DNA of 14,696 nucleotides from Candidatus Aminicenantota bacterium. GTDB lineage: Bacteria > Acidobacteriota > Aminicenantia > UBA2199. Below are positions 7,712 to 14,696 of this stretch, piece after piece. Location: positions 1 to 14,696 of the forward strand of contig JAGLQR010000015.1 in the NCBI GenBank assembly GCA_023136725.1, in the 5' to 3' direction. Within the stretch, counting starts at the first letter, position 1; every line of letters begins with the position of its first letter. The position numbers were made by a program, and so were the translations under genes. The notes below the pieces were generated by a model. The model was given only the letters and a program-made list of their open reading frames with translations. It did no database searches and was not told the origin of the DNA.

Positions 7712-7718
7712 CCTCCTT
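7712..7718 (-). promoter_or_regulatory. Ribosome binding site fixing the rpmB GTG start
   Basis: AAGGAGG on the minus strand, eight bases before GTG. It excludes the longer upstream reading frame. Confidence 0.75.
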
Positions 7719-7734
7719 AATGAAAGTATAAGAG

Positions 7735-7763
7735 ATTCTACTAAATTTTGACTTGAAAATCAA
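7735..7763 (-). promoter_or_regulatory. Putative sigma-70 promoter of rpmB
   Basis: On the minus strand TTGATT (7763-7758), 17-base spacer, TAGAAT (7740-7735). The predicted start near 7728 gives a leader of about 25 bases with the ribosome site inside it. Confidence 0.6.
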
Positions 7764-7785
7764 TTTATTAAGTAAGACTATAACC

Positions 7786-7814
7786 TTTACTTTATTAAAA
7801 TGTGATCCTATAAT
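7786..7814 (+). promoter_or_regulatory. Putative sigma-70 promoter of the SLC13-type permease
   Basis: TTTACT (7786-7791), 17-base spacer, perfect TATAAT (7809-7814). The predicted start near 7821 precedes AAGGTGA (7830-7836), the ribosome site for ATG 7844. Confidence 0.6.
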
Positions 7815-7843
7815 GTGAAACTGAAGTTTAAGGTGAAATAAAA

Positions 7844-9616
7844 ATGGACTTTGCATTTATTTATACTGCTCTGCTACTGATAGCACTGACCACAATACTT
7901 GTCCTGGAACTAATTGAGGTTGATATTGCTATATTTTCTGCCCTGATCCTGCTTATCATCGGAGGTGTTATAGATGTTAAAGAAGCATTTTCCGGTTTTT
8001 CCAATCATGGGATGTTGACGGTAGCATTTCTGTTTGTAGTAGCCGGAGCTCTTCAGAAAACTGCAGCGATAGACCAGTTTGGACATGTTGTACTCGGCAG
8101 GGGGAAAAAAACTTCTATAACTTTATTAAGATTTCTTCCCGGAGTTGCTTCAATTTCAGCTTTTTTCAATAATACTCCGATTGTTGCTATTTTAATCCCG
8201 ACAATTGTCGGATGGGCAAAGAAAAAAAACATCTCTCCTTCAAAATTACTTATTCCATTATCTTATGCAGCAATACTTGGGGGATTATGTACTCTGATAG
8301 GGACCAGTACTAATCTGGTTGTGCATGGACTCATGCTAGAGAATGGCATGAAGGGTTTCTCTTTTTTTGAAATTTCCAAAGTGGGTGTTCCAATGGCCAT
8401 ATTCGGGATTTTTCTCCTGTCATTATTCGGGCATAAACTCCTCCCGGACAGGAAAGAACCGATTGCTGAACTTGGAGAGAAGACCAGGGAATTCGTATCA
8501 GAGATGAAGGTTGGAAGCAATTTTGAAAAGCTGGGGTTTTCGATCGAAGATGCGGGGTTAAGACACCTTAAAGGATTATTCCTTTTCCAGATCGAGAGAG
8601 ACAAAAAACTCCTTACATCAGTTTCTCCTGATGAAAACATCCTCTTAAATGACAGATTATTTTTTGTTGGCCTTCCTGAAACAATAATGGACTTGAGAAA
8701 TATAAAAGGCCTTACCCTTCTGAAAGATATAGTTTTTGATCCTTCGAATTATGATTCAGAAGAGGTCTCAACTTTCGAGGTGGTTATATCTTCGAACTCA
8801 CCACTAGTAGGCAAATGTGTCAGAGAGAGCAAGTTCAGGACTTATTATGATGCGGTCATTATTGCAATACACAGAAGTGGTGACAGGATAAAGGAAAAGA
8901 TAGGAGATATTGTATTAAGGCCGGGGGATACTCTCATGATACTTGCAAACAGGGATTTTATAGATCTCTGGTACAATAAAAGGGACTTTTTTCTTGTTTC
9001 ACGATCAGCTGACGTGGAATCCAAGCCGAAAATATATAGTTATTTATCTTTAACGGTACTTACACTTATGATTGTGATGATGGCATTACAGGTTGTTCCT
9101 GTTCTTCTTGCAGTCAGTACAGCTTCAATAATATTGATAATCTCCGGGACGATATCTCCATATTCTGCAAGGAATTCTATAGACTGGAAAGTGATCCTTG
9201 TTATTGCATCTGCTTTCGGTATTGCAAAGGGGATGTTAAATTCCGGTGTTGCATCATTTCTGGCTGATAAAATCATATCTGTGTCAGGTTCACTTGGCCC
9301 GATAGGTTTAATAGCTGTAATATATTTTATTACAAGTTTTTATACAGAGATAATCACAAATAATGCAGCCGCAGCATTGATAGTTCCTGTTGCAATTTCA
9401 GTATCAAGCAGTGCAGGTATTGATCCTATTCCCCTCCTGATAGCTGTTGCAATAGCAGCTTCAGCAAGTTTTGCAACCCCTATAGGATATCAGACAAATC
9501 TTATGGTTTACGGACCGGGGGGTTATAAATTCAAAGACTACCTTAAGATCGGTATCCCGATGAACTTGATAATGGGAGTAATTGCTGTACTTCTTATATA
9601 CTTTATTTACTATTAA
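7844..9616 (+). CDS. SLC13/DASS-type anion permease with central RCK_C (TrkA-C) domains
   Basis: 590 aa inner-membrane transporter. Residues about 1-200 and 397-590 are the two hydrophobic halves of an ion-transporter (CitT/ArsB-superfamily) fold. The paired re-entrant motifs are visible in each half: FNNTP (108-112) and GTSTN (153-157) in the first, TNNAAA (505-510) and ATPIGYQTN (544-552) in the second. Between them, residues about 220-295 and 308-378 form two cytosolic RCK_C domains (GDIVLRPGDTLMIL in the second), which in related proteins bind small regulatory ligands. The family moves dicarboxylates, sulfate or similar anions, usually with Na+; the substrate cannot be read from the sequence. 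It has its own promoter, divergent from rpmB. The ribosome site is AAGGTGA, eight bases before ATG. It is followed by the GYD gene after 71 bases. Confidence 0.93.
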   Translation: MDFAFIYTALLLIALTTILVLELIEVDIAIFSALILLIIGGVIDVKEAFSGFSNHGMLTVAFLFVVAGALQKTAAIDQFGHVVLGRGKKTSITLLRFLPGVASISAFFNNTPIVAILIPTIVGWAKKKNISPSKLLIPLSYAAILGGLCTLIGTSTNLVVHGLMLENGMKGFSFFEISKVGVPMAIFGIFLLSLFGHKLLPDRKEPIAELGEKTREFVSEMKVGSNFEKLGFSIEDAGLRHLKGLFLFQIERDKKLLTSVSPDENILLNDRLFFVGLPETIMDLRNIKGLTLLKDIVFDPSNYDSEEVSTFEVVISSNSPLVGKCVRESKFRTYYDAVIIAIHRSGDRIKEKIGDIVLRPGDTLMILANRDFIDLWYNKRDFFLVSRSADVESKPKIYSYLSLTVLTLMIVMMALQVVPVLLAVSTASIILIISGTISPYSARNSIDWKVILVIASAFGIAKGMLNSGVASFLADKIISVSGSLGPIGLIAVIYFITSFYTEIITNNAAAALIVPVAISVSSSAGIDPIPLLIAVAIAASASFATPIGYQTNLMVYGPGGYKFKDYLKIGIPMNLIMGVIAVLLIYFIYY

Positions 9617-9677
9617 TGTTTCCTCATTAGAAAAATTTTATTTTTGAAATTAACTCCCCGTTGTTTATATTATATGT

Positions 9678-9682
9678 GGAGG
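9678..9682 (+). promoter_or_regulatory. Ribosome binding site fixing the GYD protein start
   Basis: GGAGG five bases before ATG 9688. It argues against the upstream in-frame TTG at 9661, which would add nine residues. Confidence 0.7.
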
Positions 9683-9687
9683 GGAAA

Positions 9688-9984
9688 ATGGGGACTTATG
9701 TTCTGATGACAAAAATGACACCAGAGGTGTCAGGTGATCTTAAAATGAGGGCAACTATAGGTAAAGAGTGGAAAAAGCAGGTTGATGAGTTGTGTCCGGA
9801 TGTTAAATGGATAGCTCATTATGCTTTGCTGGGGCAATACGATTTTCTCGATATTTATGAGGCGGACAGCGATGAGACAGCTGCCAAAGTTTCAATGATA
9901 ACAAGGTCGAAAGGAACTCTGACTGCAGAGAGTTGGCCGGCAATTTCATGGAAGAGGTATGTAGAGATCATCAAAGATATTTAA
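9688..9984 (+). CDS. GYD domain-containing protein
   Basis: 98 aa small cytosolic alpha/beta protein. It matches the GYD family: an opening beta strand (TYVLMTKMTPE, 3-13), a central LGQYDFLDIYEADSDETAAK (48-67) holding the G-x-Y-D signature that names the family, and a closing beta strand region. Members are ferredoxin-like dimers of unknown biochemical role, sometimes near transport or sulfur genes. The ATG at 9688 is preferred over the upstream TTG because GGAGG lies five bases before it and conserved sequence starts right after it. It lies 71 bases downstream of the permease on the same strand, with no clear terminator between, so the two could share a transcript. Confidence 0.85.
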   Translation: MGTYVLMTKMTPEVSGDLKMRATIGKEWKKQVDELCPDVKWIAHYALLGQYDFLDIYEADSDETAAKVSMITRSKGTLTAESWPAISWKRYVEIIKDI

Positions 9985-10026
9985 GGAAAGAACTTAATAA
10001 GGTGAAATGATTTTATAGTTTCAACT

Positions 10027-10059
10027 ACCCATCGGGATAAAAAACCTTTTTAAATGGGT
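10027..10059 (+). repeat. Inverted repeat just before the histidine kinase start
   Basis: ACCCAT (10027-10032) pairs with ATGGGT (10054-10059), and inside the loop AAAAA pairs with TTTTT around CC (10040-10051). The right arm ends five bases before the ATG and covers the only weak purine-rich stretch available as a ribosome site. It is either a leader hairpin that can mask initiation or a weak terminator-like remnant. Confidence 0.4.
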
Positions 10060-10064
10060 CATAT

Positions 10065-12221
10065 ATGAAACTCTTTACCAACAAAGTTTTCACTCACCGG
10101 AAAATAATACTAATTTTTCTTCTTGCCATACTTCTTCCCTCATTAACTGTTGGATATCTGAGTTTGAATACTTTTTCCAAGAGGCGTGAAACTGTAAAAA
10201 AAATCTTTGAATCAAACTTGCTGATCTCCGGAGAAGCTGCTATCAATAAAATTGAAGATGCTCTGATCGATTTTGAAAGGGCTGTTTTAAAAACACAAAA
10301 TTTTCGTTCTCTGATTCAGGCTCTATCCCGGGAACAACTATTATTCAGATTAAATGTACTTTCTGAAAATTTCCCCATAGAGTTCTTTTTGTTAAACTCT
10401 TCTTTTGAGATCATTTTTCCCCGGACTGGAGGTAGTAATAAAAAAGTTTCTCAATCGGAAGTTGGAAATTTTAAAATAAACAGTTTTGAAAAAATATTTA
10501 AAAGGGGAGAATATTACGAATTCTCTTTAAAAAAATATACAAGGGCAATAGAAGTCTATAAAGAGTGCTTGAAAATCGCCCCATCAGCTCAACTCCAGGC
10601 CAGAGTTATGGAGGCCCTGGGTAGATCTCTTTTGTCAGCAAAAAGATACAATGAAGCTCTATCGGCCTATCAGGAACTTTACAATGAGCATAAAAAGTTT
10701 TTAAATACGGCAAGCCATCCTTACGGAATTATCTCTATTCTTCAAATAGCTGAAATTAATTTTTGTTTGAATAAGAAAGATATGGCCTTGAAACTATTAC
10801 TTGACCTTTACAAAGAGATCCGCAGTGGCAATTGGCTACTCAATATTTCAACTTATGAATTTTTTGTTTTTGAAATAGAATCCATACTCAACAAATTCTC
10901 AAGTGAAAAGAATTTCAGCAAATTTCATGAAGCTTTAAGGACTGTGCAAGAACAGCCCTCTCCTTATTCCCGGACACTTCAGATAGTTGAATTTTTGAAG
11001 AATAAAATCATTCCATTTATCAGCCACCGGCTTGAATTAGCACAAAGTAGGGGGGAAGCACAGATAGAAAGGTTTTTAGCTGGGAATAGAAGAAAAACCA
11101 GTTTGATATCTTTTAAAACAATACCCGATTTAGATAATCAAAGTATCCATTATGGAGGGATCTGCTGGGACACCCGGATCATAAAGAATCAATTTTTACA
11201 AGACGTGTTGAGGAAAATTGCTGATGAGAAAGGATTGCAATTGTCGATTATAGATGGCAGGAATCGCCAATCTTCTGGAAAAAATGATTTAATACAAGAA
11301 GGTGATCATGTTTTTTATTTCCACAAATTCCCCTTTAACTGGAAGCTTAAGGTTTCCCATCCTGATTTAAAAAACCTGGAAAAAGAGGGACAAAAAGAGA
11401 TCATTTTATTTGGTTTACTATTATCTGTTATTTTAATACTGATGATATTGGGTGCCTTCCTTATTGCCAGGGATATTTCCCGGGAATCAGATACCACACG
11501 ATTAAAAACGGAATTTGTTCATAATATTTCTCATGAATTTAAAACCCCCCTTACCCTCATCCGTCTCTATGGGGAGACACTGCAGAGTAAAAAAGACATA
11601 TCAGAACAACAAAAAATTGAAAGTTACGAAATCATTACAAAGGAAAGCGAACGATTATCCCACCTTATAAACAATGTCCTTGATTTTTCCCGGATCGAAA
11701 TGGACAGGAAAGAGTTTAATTTTCAAAAGGGAAACTTATCCAGGGTTATTGAGGGTACTCTCGAATCTTACAATTACCATTTGAAAAAAAAAGGATTTAC
11801 AATAACAAAAAATATTACTCCAAATATAACCCAGGTAGAATTTGACAAAGAAGCAATTACCAGTGTTTTGATTAATCTATTGAGTAATGTCATGAAGTTT
11901 TCTACCAAAACGAAAGAGGTTACTATAAATCTATTCAGGAAAAATAAACATGCAACTCTTCAGGTTATTGATAAGGGAATAGGCATTTCACCTGAAGACC
12001 TGGGGAAAATATTTGAACGGTTTTACCGTGCTTCCGATAGAGTGGTTTCTGAAATCGGTGGAAGCGGTCTTGGATTACCCCTTATCAAACATATTGTAAA
12101 TGCTCATGGTGGAAAGACCGAAGTTCAGAGTGAACCGGGGAAAGGGAGTGTTTTTTCAGTGATTCTTCCTTTCTATGACATCAGGGAGGAAGAAAATGTA
12201 TGCAAAAATACTGATAATTGA
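10065..12221 (+). CDS. Membrane sensor histidine kinase with large TPR-like extracytoplasmic domain
   Basis: 718 aa. Transmembrane helix 1 is at about 13-33 and helix 2 at about 446-468. The roughly 410 residues between them lie outside the membrane; residues about 145-330 look TPR-like (YTRAIEVYKECLKIAP, RYNEALSAYQELY, KKDMALKLLLDLYKE). There is no HAMP or PAS domain: only some 20 residues join helix 2 to the kinase core. The core is complete: H-box with phospho-accepting His490 (NISHEFKTP, class I), N-box Asn604/Asn608 (NLLSN), G1 DKGIGIS (636-642), F-box FERFYRASD, and G2 GGSGLGLP (665-672). It phosphorylates the regulator encoded next, whose start lies inside its last 26 bases. There is no good Shine-Dalgarno; the start is set by the ATG before MKLFTNKVF and helix 1. 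The signal sensed is unknown; TPR helices suggest a protein partner. Confidence 0.95.
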   Translation: MKLFTNKVFTHRKIILIFLLAILLPSLTVGYLSLNTFSKRRETVKKIFESNLLISGEAAINKIEDALIDFERAVLKTQNFRSLIQALSREQLLFRLNVLSENFPIEFFLLNSSFEIIFPRTGGSNKKVSQSEVGNFKINSFEKIFKRGEYYEFSLKKYTRAIEVYKECLKIAPSAQLQARVMEALGRSLLSAKRYNEALSAYQELYNEHKKFLNTASHPYGIISILQIAEINFCLNKKDMALKLLLDLYKEIRSGNWLLNISTYEFFVFEIESILNKFSSEKNFSKFHEALRTVQEQPSPYSRTLQIVEFLKNKIIPFISHRLELAQSRGEAQIERFLAGNRRKTSLISFKTIPDLDNQSIHYGGICWDTRIIKNQFLQDVLRKIADEKGLQLSIIDGRNRQSSGKNDLIQEGDHVFYFHKFPFNWKLKVSHPDLKNLEKEGQKEIILFGLLLSVILILMILGAFLIARDISRESDTTRLKTEFVHNISHEFKTPLTLIRLYGETLQSKKDISEQQKIESYEIITKESERLSHLINNVLDFSRIEMDRKEFNFQKGNLSRVIEGTLESYNYHLKKKGFTITKNITPNITQVEFDKEAITSVLINLLSNVMKFSTKTKEVTINLFRKNKHATLQVIDKGIGISPEDLGKIFERFYRASDRVVSEIGGSGLGLPLIKHIVNAHGGKTEVQSEPGKGSVFSVILPFYDIREEENVCKNTDN
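12184..12190 (+). promoter_or_regulatory. Ribosome binding site fixing the response regulator start
   Basis: GGGAGGA five bases before ATG 12196. It argues against the earlier in-frame ATG at 12175 and lies inside the kinase gene, so translation is coupled. Confidence 0.75.
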
Positions 12222-12882
12222 AGATGAAAAAGACCTGATAAAGGGATTAAAACTTAATCTTACAGATGAAGGGTATGAAGTGGAATATGCATTATCAGGT
12301 TTGTCCGGCCTTGAAAAAGCTTTGAAATACAAGCCGGACCTTATTTTGTTGGATATAATGCTACCGGAAATGGATGGTCTTGATGTTTGTCGTAAACTGC
12401 GTCAGAAAAAATTTGCTTCTCCGATAATCATGCTTACTGCAAAAGGTGATGAAATTGATAAAGTTGTTGGCCTGGAAATAGGGGCAGATGACTATATAAC
12501 CAAACCTTTTAGTTTAAGGGAACTTCTTGCTCGAATAAAAGCACATTTAAGGCGTACACAGAGAAAGAAAGATGTAATCTCTGATGTTTATTCTTTCGGA
12601 GATGTTAAAATAGATTTTATCCGATTCAAGATCAGTTGCAAAGAAAGATCATATAGTCTGACCTCCATGGAAATGGATATTCTAAAATACTTAATATCAC
12701 ACTCCGGTGAAGTGGTGACAAGGGAAAACCTACTCGATAAAATATGGGGATTCAAAAGTTCTCCCACCACCCGGACCATTGACAATCATATCCTGAAATT
12801 GCGAAAAAAAATTGAAGAGGACCCCGCTTATCCCCGGTATATTCTTTCGGTATACGGTGAAGGATATCGATTTATGGGATGA
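12196..12882 (+). CDS. OmpR/PhoB-family response regulator
   Basis: 228 aa two-component transcription factor. The receiver domain (1-120) has the acidic pair Glu9-Asp10, phospho-acceptor Asp53 (LLDIMLPEMDG), Thr81 (MLTAKGD) and Lys103 (ITKPF). The C-terminal winged-helix DNA-binding domain (about 133-228) has the OmpR signatures LTSMEMDILKYL, TRENLLDKIWG, RTIDNHILKLRKK and a closing GEGYRFMG. The start at 12196 is favoured by GGGAGGA five bases upstream and by alignment of MYAKILIIEDE with the usual receiver opening; an in-frame ATG at 12175 would add seven unlikely residues. It overlaps the kinase gene by 26 bases, the standard arrangement of a cognate pair. The likely direct target is the next gene, whose upstream region carries 10-bp-phased repeats. 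Confidence 0.96.
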   Translation: MYAKILIIEDEKDLIKGLKLNLTDEGYEVEYALSGLSGLEKALKYKPDLILLDIMLPEMDGLDVCRKLRQKKFASPIIMLTAKGDEIDKVVGLEIGADDYITKPFSLRELLARIKAHLRRTQRKKDVISDVYSFGDVKIDFIRFKISCKERSYSLTSMEMDILKYLISHSGEVVTRENLLDKIWGFKSSPTTRTIDNHILKLRKKIEEDPAYPRYILSVYGEGYRFMG

Positions 12883-12901
12883 AAACAATTTAGTGAATTT
12901 C

Positions 12902-12928
12902 TTTACATTTTTTTACATTTGTTTGACA
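12902..12928 (+). promoter_or_regulatory. Candidate response-regulator binding repeats
   Basis: TTTACATTT at 12902-12910 is repeated exactly at 12912-12920, ten bases apart, and a third partial copy (TTTGACA, 12922-12928) keeps the same phase and contains a consensus -35 TTGACA (12923-12928). OmpR/PhoB-family dimers bind direct repeats 10-11 bases apart. A clear -10 at the right distance is lacking; TATTCT (12949-12954) is 20 bases from the -35, as expected for an activator-dependent promoter. Confidence 0.45.
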
Positions 12929-12957
12929 ACTTTGATAGTTGAGAGAGCTATTCTGTC

Positions 12958-12978
12958 AATGAATAAAAAAAATTCATT
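12958..12978 (+). repeat. AT-rich inverted repeat before the propeller gene
   Basis: AATGAAT (12958-12964) and ATTCATT (12972-12978) are perfect seven-base arms around a loop of seven A. It sits three bases before the ribosome site AGGAGG (12982-12987). It is a weak AT stem; possibly a leader hairpin, or chance in AT-rich DNA. Confidence 0.3.
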
Positions 12979-12993
12979 TGCAGGAGGTGCATT

Positions 12994-14696
12994 ATGATTT
13001 TAAAAAGAATTTTATTTTTGCTTGTCTTTATGACAATTTTCTTCAACGGTATGATTTTTAGCAAGACACCCGGTCATAAAGTACTTTTTGAAAAAGCAAA
13101 TTTTACCATGCTAAGCAGAGGGGACTTGAAAGGAGCTATTAAACTATTTCAAGAGATTATTAATGAATACCCAGCTCAAAAAGAATTTGCTGCAAAATCT
13201 CAACTTAAAATTGCCATTTGCAAAGAGAAACTGGGCCTGAAGGAAGCCCGGGAAGCCTACCGGAAAGTGATTAGAAACTATCCCGCGTTTCAGCAGGAAG
13301 TTTCTATTGCAAGAAAACGACTCTCCAGGCTGGTAAATTTTTCAGCAAAAAAATCAAAGAGAACAAGTGCTTTGGAAAAAGATAATGGTGATATTATACT
13401 TAAGCAGGTTTGGGCAAAACCATTAGATGATATGGGCTCGCCATCGCCTGACGGCCGGTATCTCTCCTTTGTACACTGGAATAAAGCACAGCTGGGGATA
13501 TATGAAATTGCTACCGGAAAAATAACAGAACTTCCCAAAACAGCCGGGATATGGAAAAAAACCAGCAAGTGGCCGGAAAGTCCCATCTGGTCTCCTGATG
13601 GGAAACAGCTGGCCTATGTCTGGTATGATTATCCTCCACAGAATAAAAATGAACAGACCAGGTCAATAGCTATTCGAATAGCCGGTTTAGACGGAACCGG
13701 CCCGCGGGAACTTTATTCCGTTAAAAGCAGTTCTTATCCCCACCCTTTCTGCTGGTCTAAGGATGGAAGATTTATCCTTGCTACGGTATGGAGCCCCAAA
13801 GACCTGAAGATGGTGACTATAAATGTTAAAGAAAACTCTGTAAAGACTTTAAAAAAGTGGGAGAGAGATTCAGGGGTATCCGCCCCAAGGTTCTCTCCTG
13901 ACGGGAAATATGTTGTTTTTGAGATAAGCCCAGACCCTGATTCTCCACAAATAGATATTCATCTTCTTTCTTTAAATGGAAGTATCGAAACTGTTTTGAT
14001 CAAACATCCAGCCACAGATTTCTGTCCCTTCTGGTCCCCTGACGGTAAGAACATTATATTTTTCAGTAACCGGTCCGGATTAGTTGGCCTGTGGATCCAG
14101 AAGATTAAAAATGGTAAGGCAATCGGGGAACCGAGACTGGCTAAAAGTTTGAATCGGATTTCACCGATGGGTATCACCGATAACGGGGATCTGTTTATGA
14201 CTTTTCCAGAAGGAGGATACGATATTTACTCCATGGAAATCGATCCCGAGACCGGTAAAGTTGTATCTCCTCCCAAACGTGCCGTGGAATCAAATGTTGG
14301 CTGGAACGGTGCCAGTTCTTTTTCAAAGGATGGAAAATATATGGCCTATATTTCCAAAAGAGGTTTATTGCCCTGGCAGACAAACTGGGGACAGGAAAGC
14401 CTTATTATCCGTGACCTTAAAAGCGGAGAGGAGCGTGAACTGATCCCAAAACTGAAGACAATGCGTAACGGCCCCAGGGCACAGCTGCAATGGTCTCCTG
14501 ACGGCAGCGAGATCCTTATAAACGGGAGAAACAAACTGGGTAATATGGGACAGTATATTGTTGATGTTTCCAATGGAAAGATCACACGATCTTTTGTCAG
14601 AGGTTCTGATGACAGCTGGGAACCTGTCTGGTCAAAGGATGGGATAGATCTCTTTTTCTACAGAGCAGGAGCCGCTGAATATTCAGGAGTATATAG
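12994..14696 (+). CDS. Exported TPR + PD40 (TolB-like) beta-propeller protein, 3' end outside window
   Basis: The frame is open from ATG 12994 to the last base, giving 567 residues with no stop, so the protein is partial. Residues 1-23 are a signal peptide (two Lys/Arg, a long hydrophobic run, then a small residue near 23). Residues about 28-112 are TPR-like (SRGDLKGAIKLFQEIINEYP; REAYRKVIRNYP), in the style of YbgF/BamD proteins. Residues 140-567 contain nine repeats centred on SPDG or close variants (near 151, 200, 255, 301, 348, 395, 444, 501 and 547), 46-57 residues apart, the PD40/WD40-like blades of TolB-type propellers. So this is a periplasmic or secreted binding protein. AGGAGG (12982-12987) precedes ATG by six bases. 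It lies 111 bases after the response regulator on the same strand and is its most likely target. The missing C-terminus might hold further blades or a catalytic domain. Confidence 0.9.
   Translation, partial: MILKRILFLLVFMTIFFNGMIFSKTPGHKVLFEKANFTMLSRGDLKGAIKLFQEIINEYPAQKEFAAKSQLKIAICKEKLGLKEAREAYRKVIRNYPAFQQEVSIARKRLSRLVNFSAKKSKRTSALEKDNGDIILKQVWAKPLDDMGSPSPDGRYLSFVHWNKAQLGIYEIATGKITELPKTAGIWKKTSKWPESPIWSPDGKQLAYVWYDYPPQNKNEQTRSIAIRIAGLDGTGPRELYSVKSSSYPHPFCWSKDGRFILATVWSPKDLKMVTINVKENSVKTLKKWERDSGVSAPRFSPDGKYVVFEISPDPDSPQIDIHLLSLNGSIETVLIKHPATDFCPFWSPDGKNIIFFSNRSGLVGLWIQKIKNGKAIGEPRLAKSLNRISPMGITDNGDLFMTFPEGGYDIYSMEIDPETGKVVSPPKRAVESNVGWNGASSFSKDGKYMAYISKRGLLPWQTNWGQESLIIRDLKSGEERELIPKLKTMRNGPRAQLQWSPDGSEILINGRNKLGNMGQYIVDVSNGKITRSFVRGSDDSWEPVWSKDGIDLFFYRAGAAEYSGVY

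Noticed and set aside
7704..7856. Longer reading frame extending rpmB upstream by about 51 codons
   Set aside because: A strong AAGGAGG sits eight bases before the GTG at 7701-7703. The extension contains the rpmB and permease promoters and does not look like L28.
9644..9673. TTGAAA and TATTAT as a promoter for the GYD gene
   Set aside because: The spacer is 18 bases and the predicted start would fall on the ribosome site; read-through from the permease is equally likely.
10014..10019. TATAGT as a -10 box for the histidine kinase gene
   Set aside because: No acceptable -35 lies 16-18 bases upstream; too weak to list as a promoter.
13290..14585. Several minus-strand open frames over the propeller gene
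   Set aside because: The plus strand there is one uninterrupted frame with nine regular SPDG-type repeats and a signal peptide, so the minus frames are shadows.

Overview
This is a gene-dense bacterial chromosomal window. The DNA is visibly AT-rich (GC not computed). It carries Shine-Dalgarno sites, sigma-70-type promoters and several TTG/GTG starts. The organism is probably a didermal (Gram-negative-type) bacterium: it encodes at least one clear lipoprotein, exported TPR proteins, and a secreted TolB-like beta-propeller protein. FHA-GAF-cyclase proteins, HEAT/TPR lipoproteins and TPR/PD40 proteins occur in spirochaetes, Deltaproteobacteria-like lineages and uncultured phyla such as Aminicenantes. 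The sequence alone does not let me name a phylum.

Layout. (1) 73-2025, plus strand: a lipoprotein with HEAT-type repeats fused to a cyclophilin peptidyl-prolyl isomerase. (2) 2034-5965, minus strand: a tight overlapping operon read plsY - gpsA - FHA/GAF/class III cyclase - TPR lipoprotein-like protein. (3) 6091-6663, plus strand: a small cytosolic protein of uncertain family (possibly TIGR02265/V4R-like), divergent from plsY. (4) 6673-7703, minus strand: rpmB (ribosomal protein L28) then truA (tRNA pseudouridine synthase). (5) 7844-9984, plus strand: an SLC13-type permease with central RCK_C domains, then a GYD-domain protein. (6) 10065 to the window end, plus strand: a histidine kinase with a very large TPR-like extracytoplasmic domain, its overlapping OmpR-type response regulator, and an exported TPR + PD40 beta-propeller protein that runs off the window.

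How the genes work together. GpsA makes sn-glycerol 3-phosphate and PlsY acylates it, so these two form the first steps of phospholipid synthesis. The cyclase and TPR genes are translationally coupled behind them, which places a cAMP-type signalling protein under the same transcript. RpmB and TruA belong to translation. The most interesting block is the kinase / regulator / TPR-propeller module. Both extracytoplasmic proteins carry TPR-like helices. The promoter region of the propeller gene has three 10-bp-phased TTTACATTT-like repeats, the geometry expected for OmpR-family regulator binding, and this suggests a self-contained envelope-sensing circuit.

No stretch longer than about 141 bases lacks a gene. 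I saw no tRNA, rRNA, insertion sequence, CRISPR array or convincing intrinsic terminator. The convergent pairs (2025/2034 and 6663/6673) are separated by only 8-9 bases.
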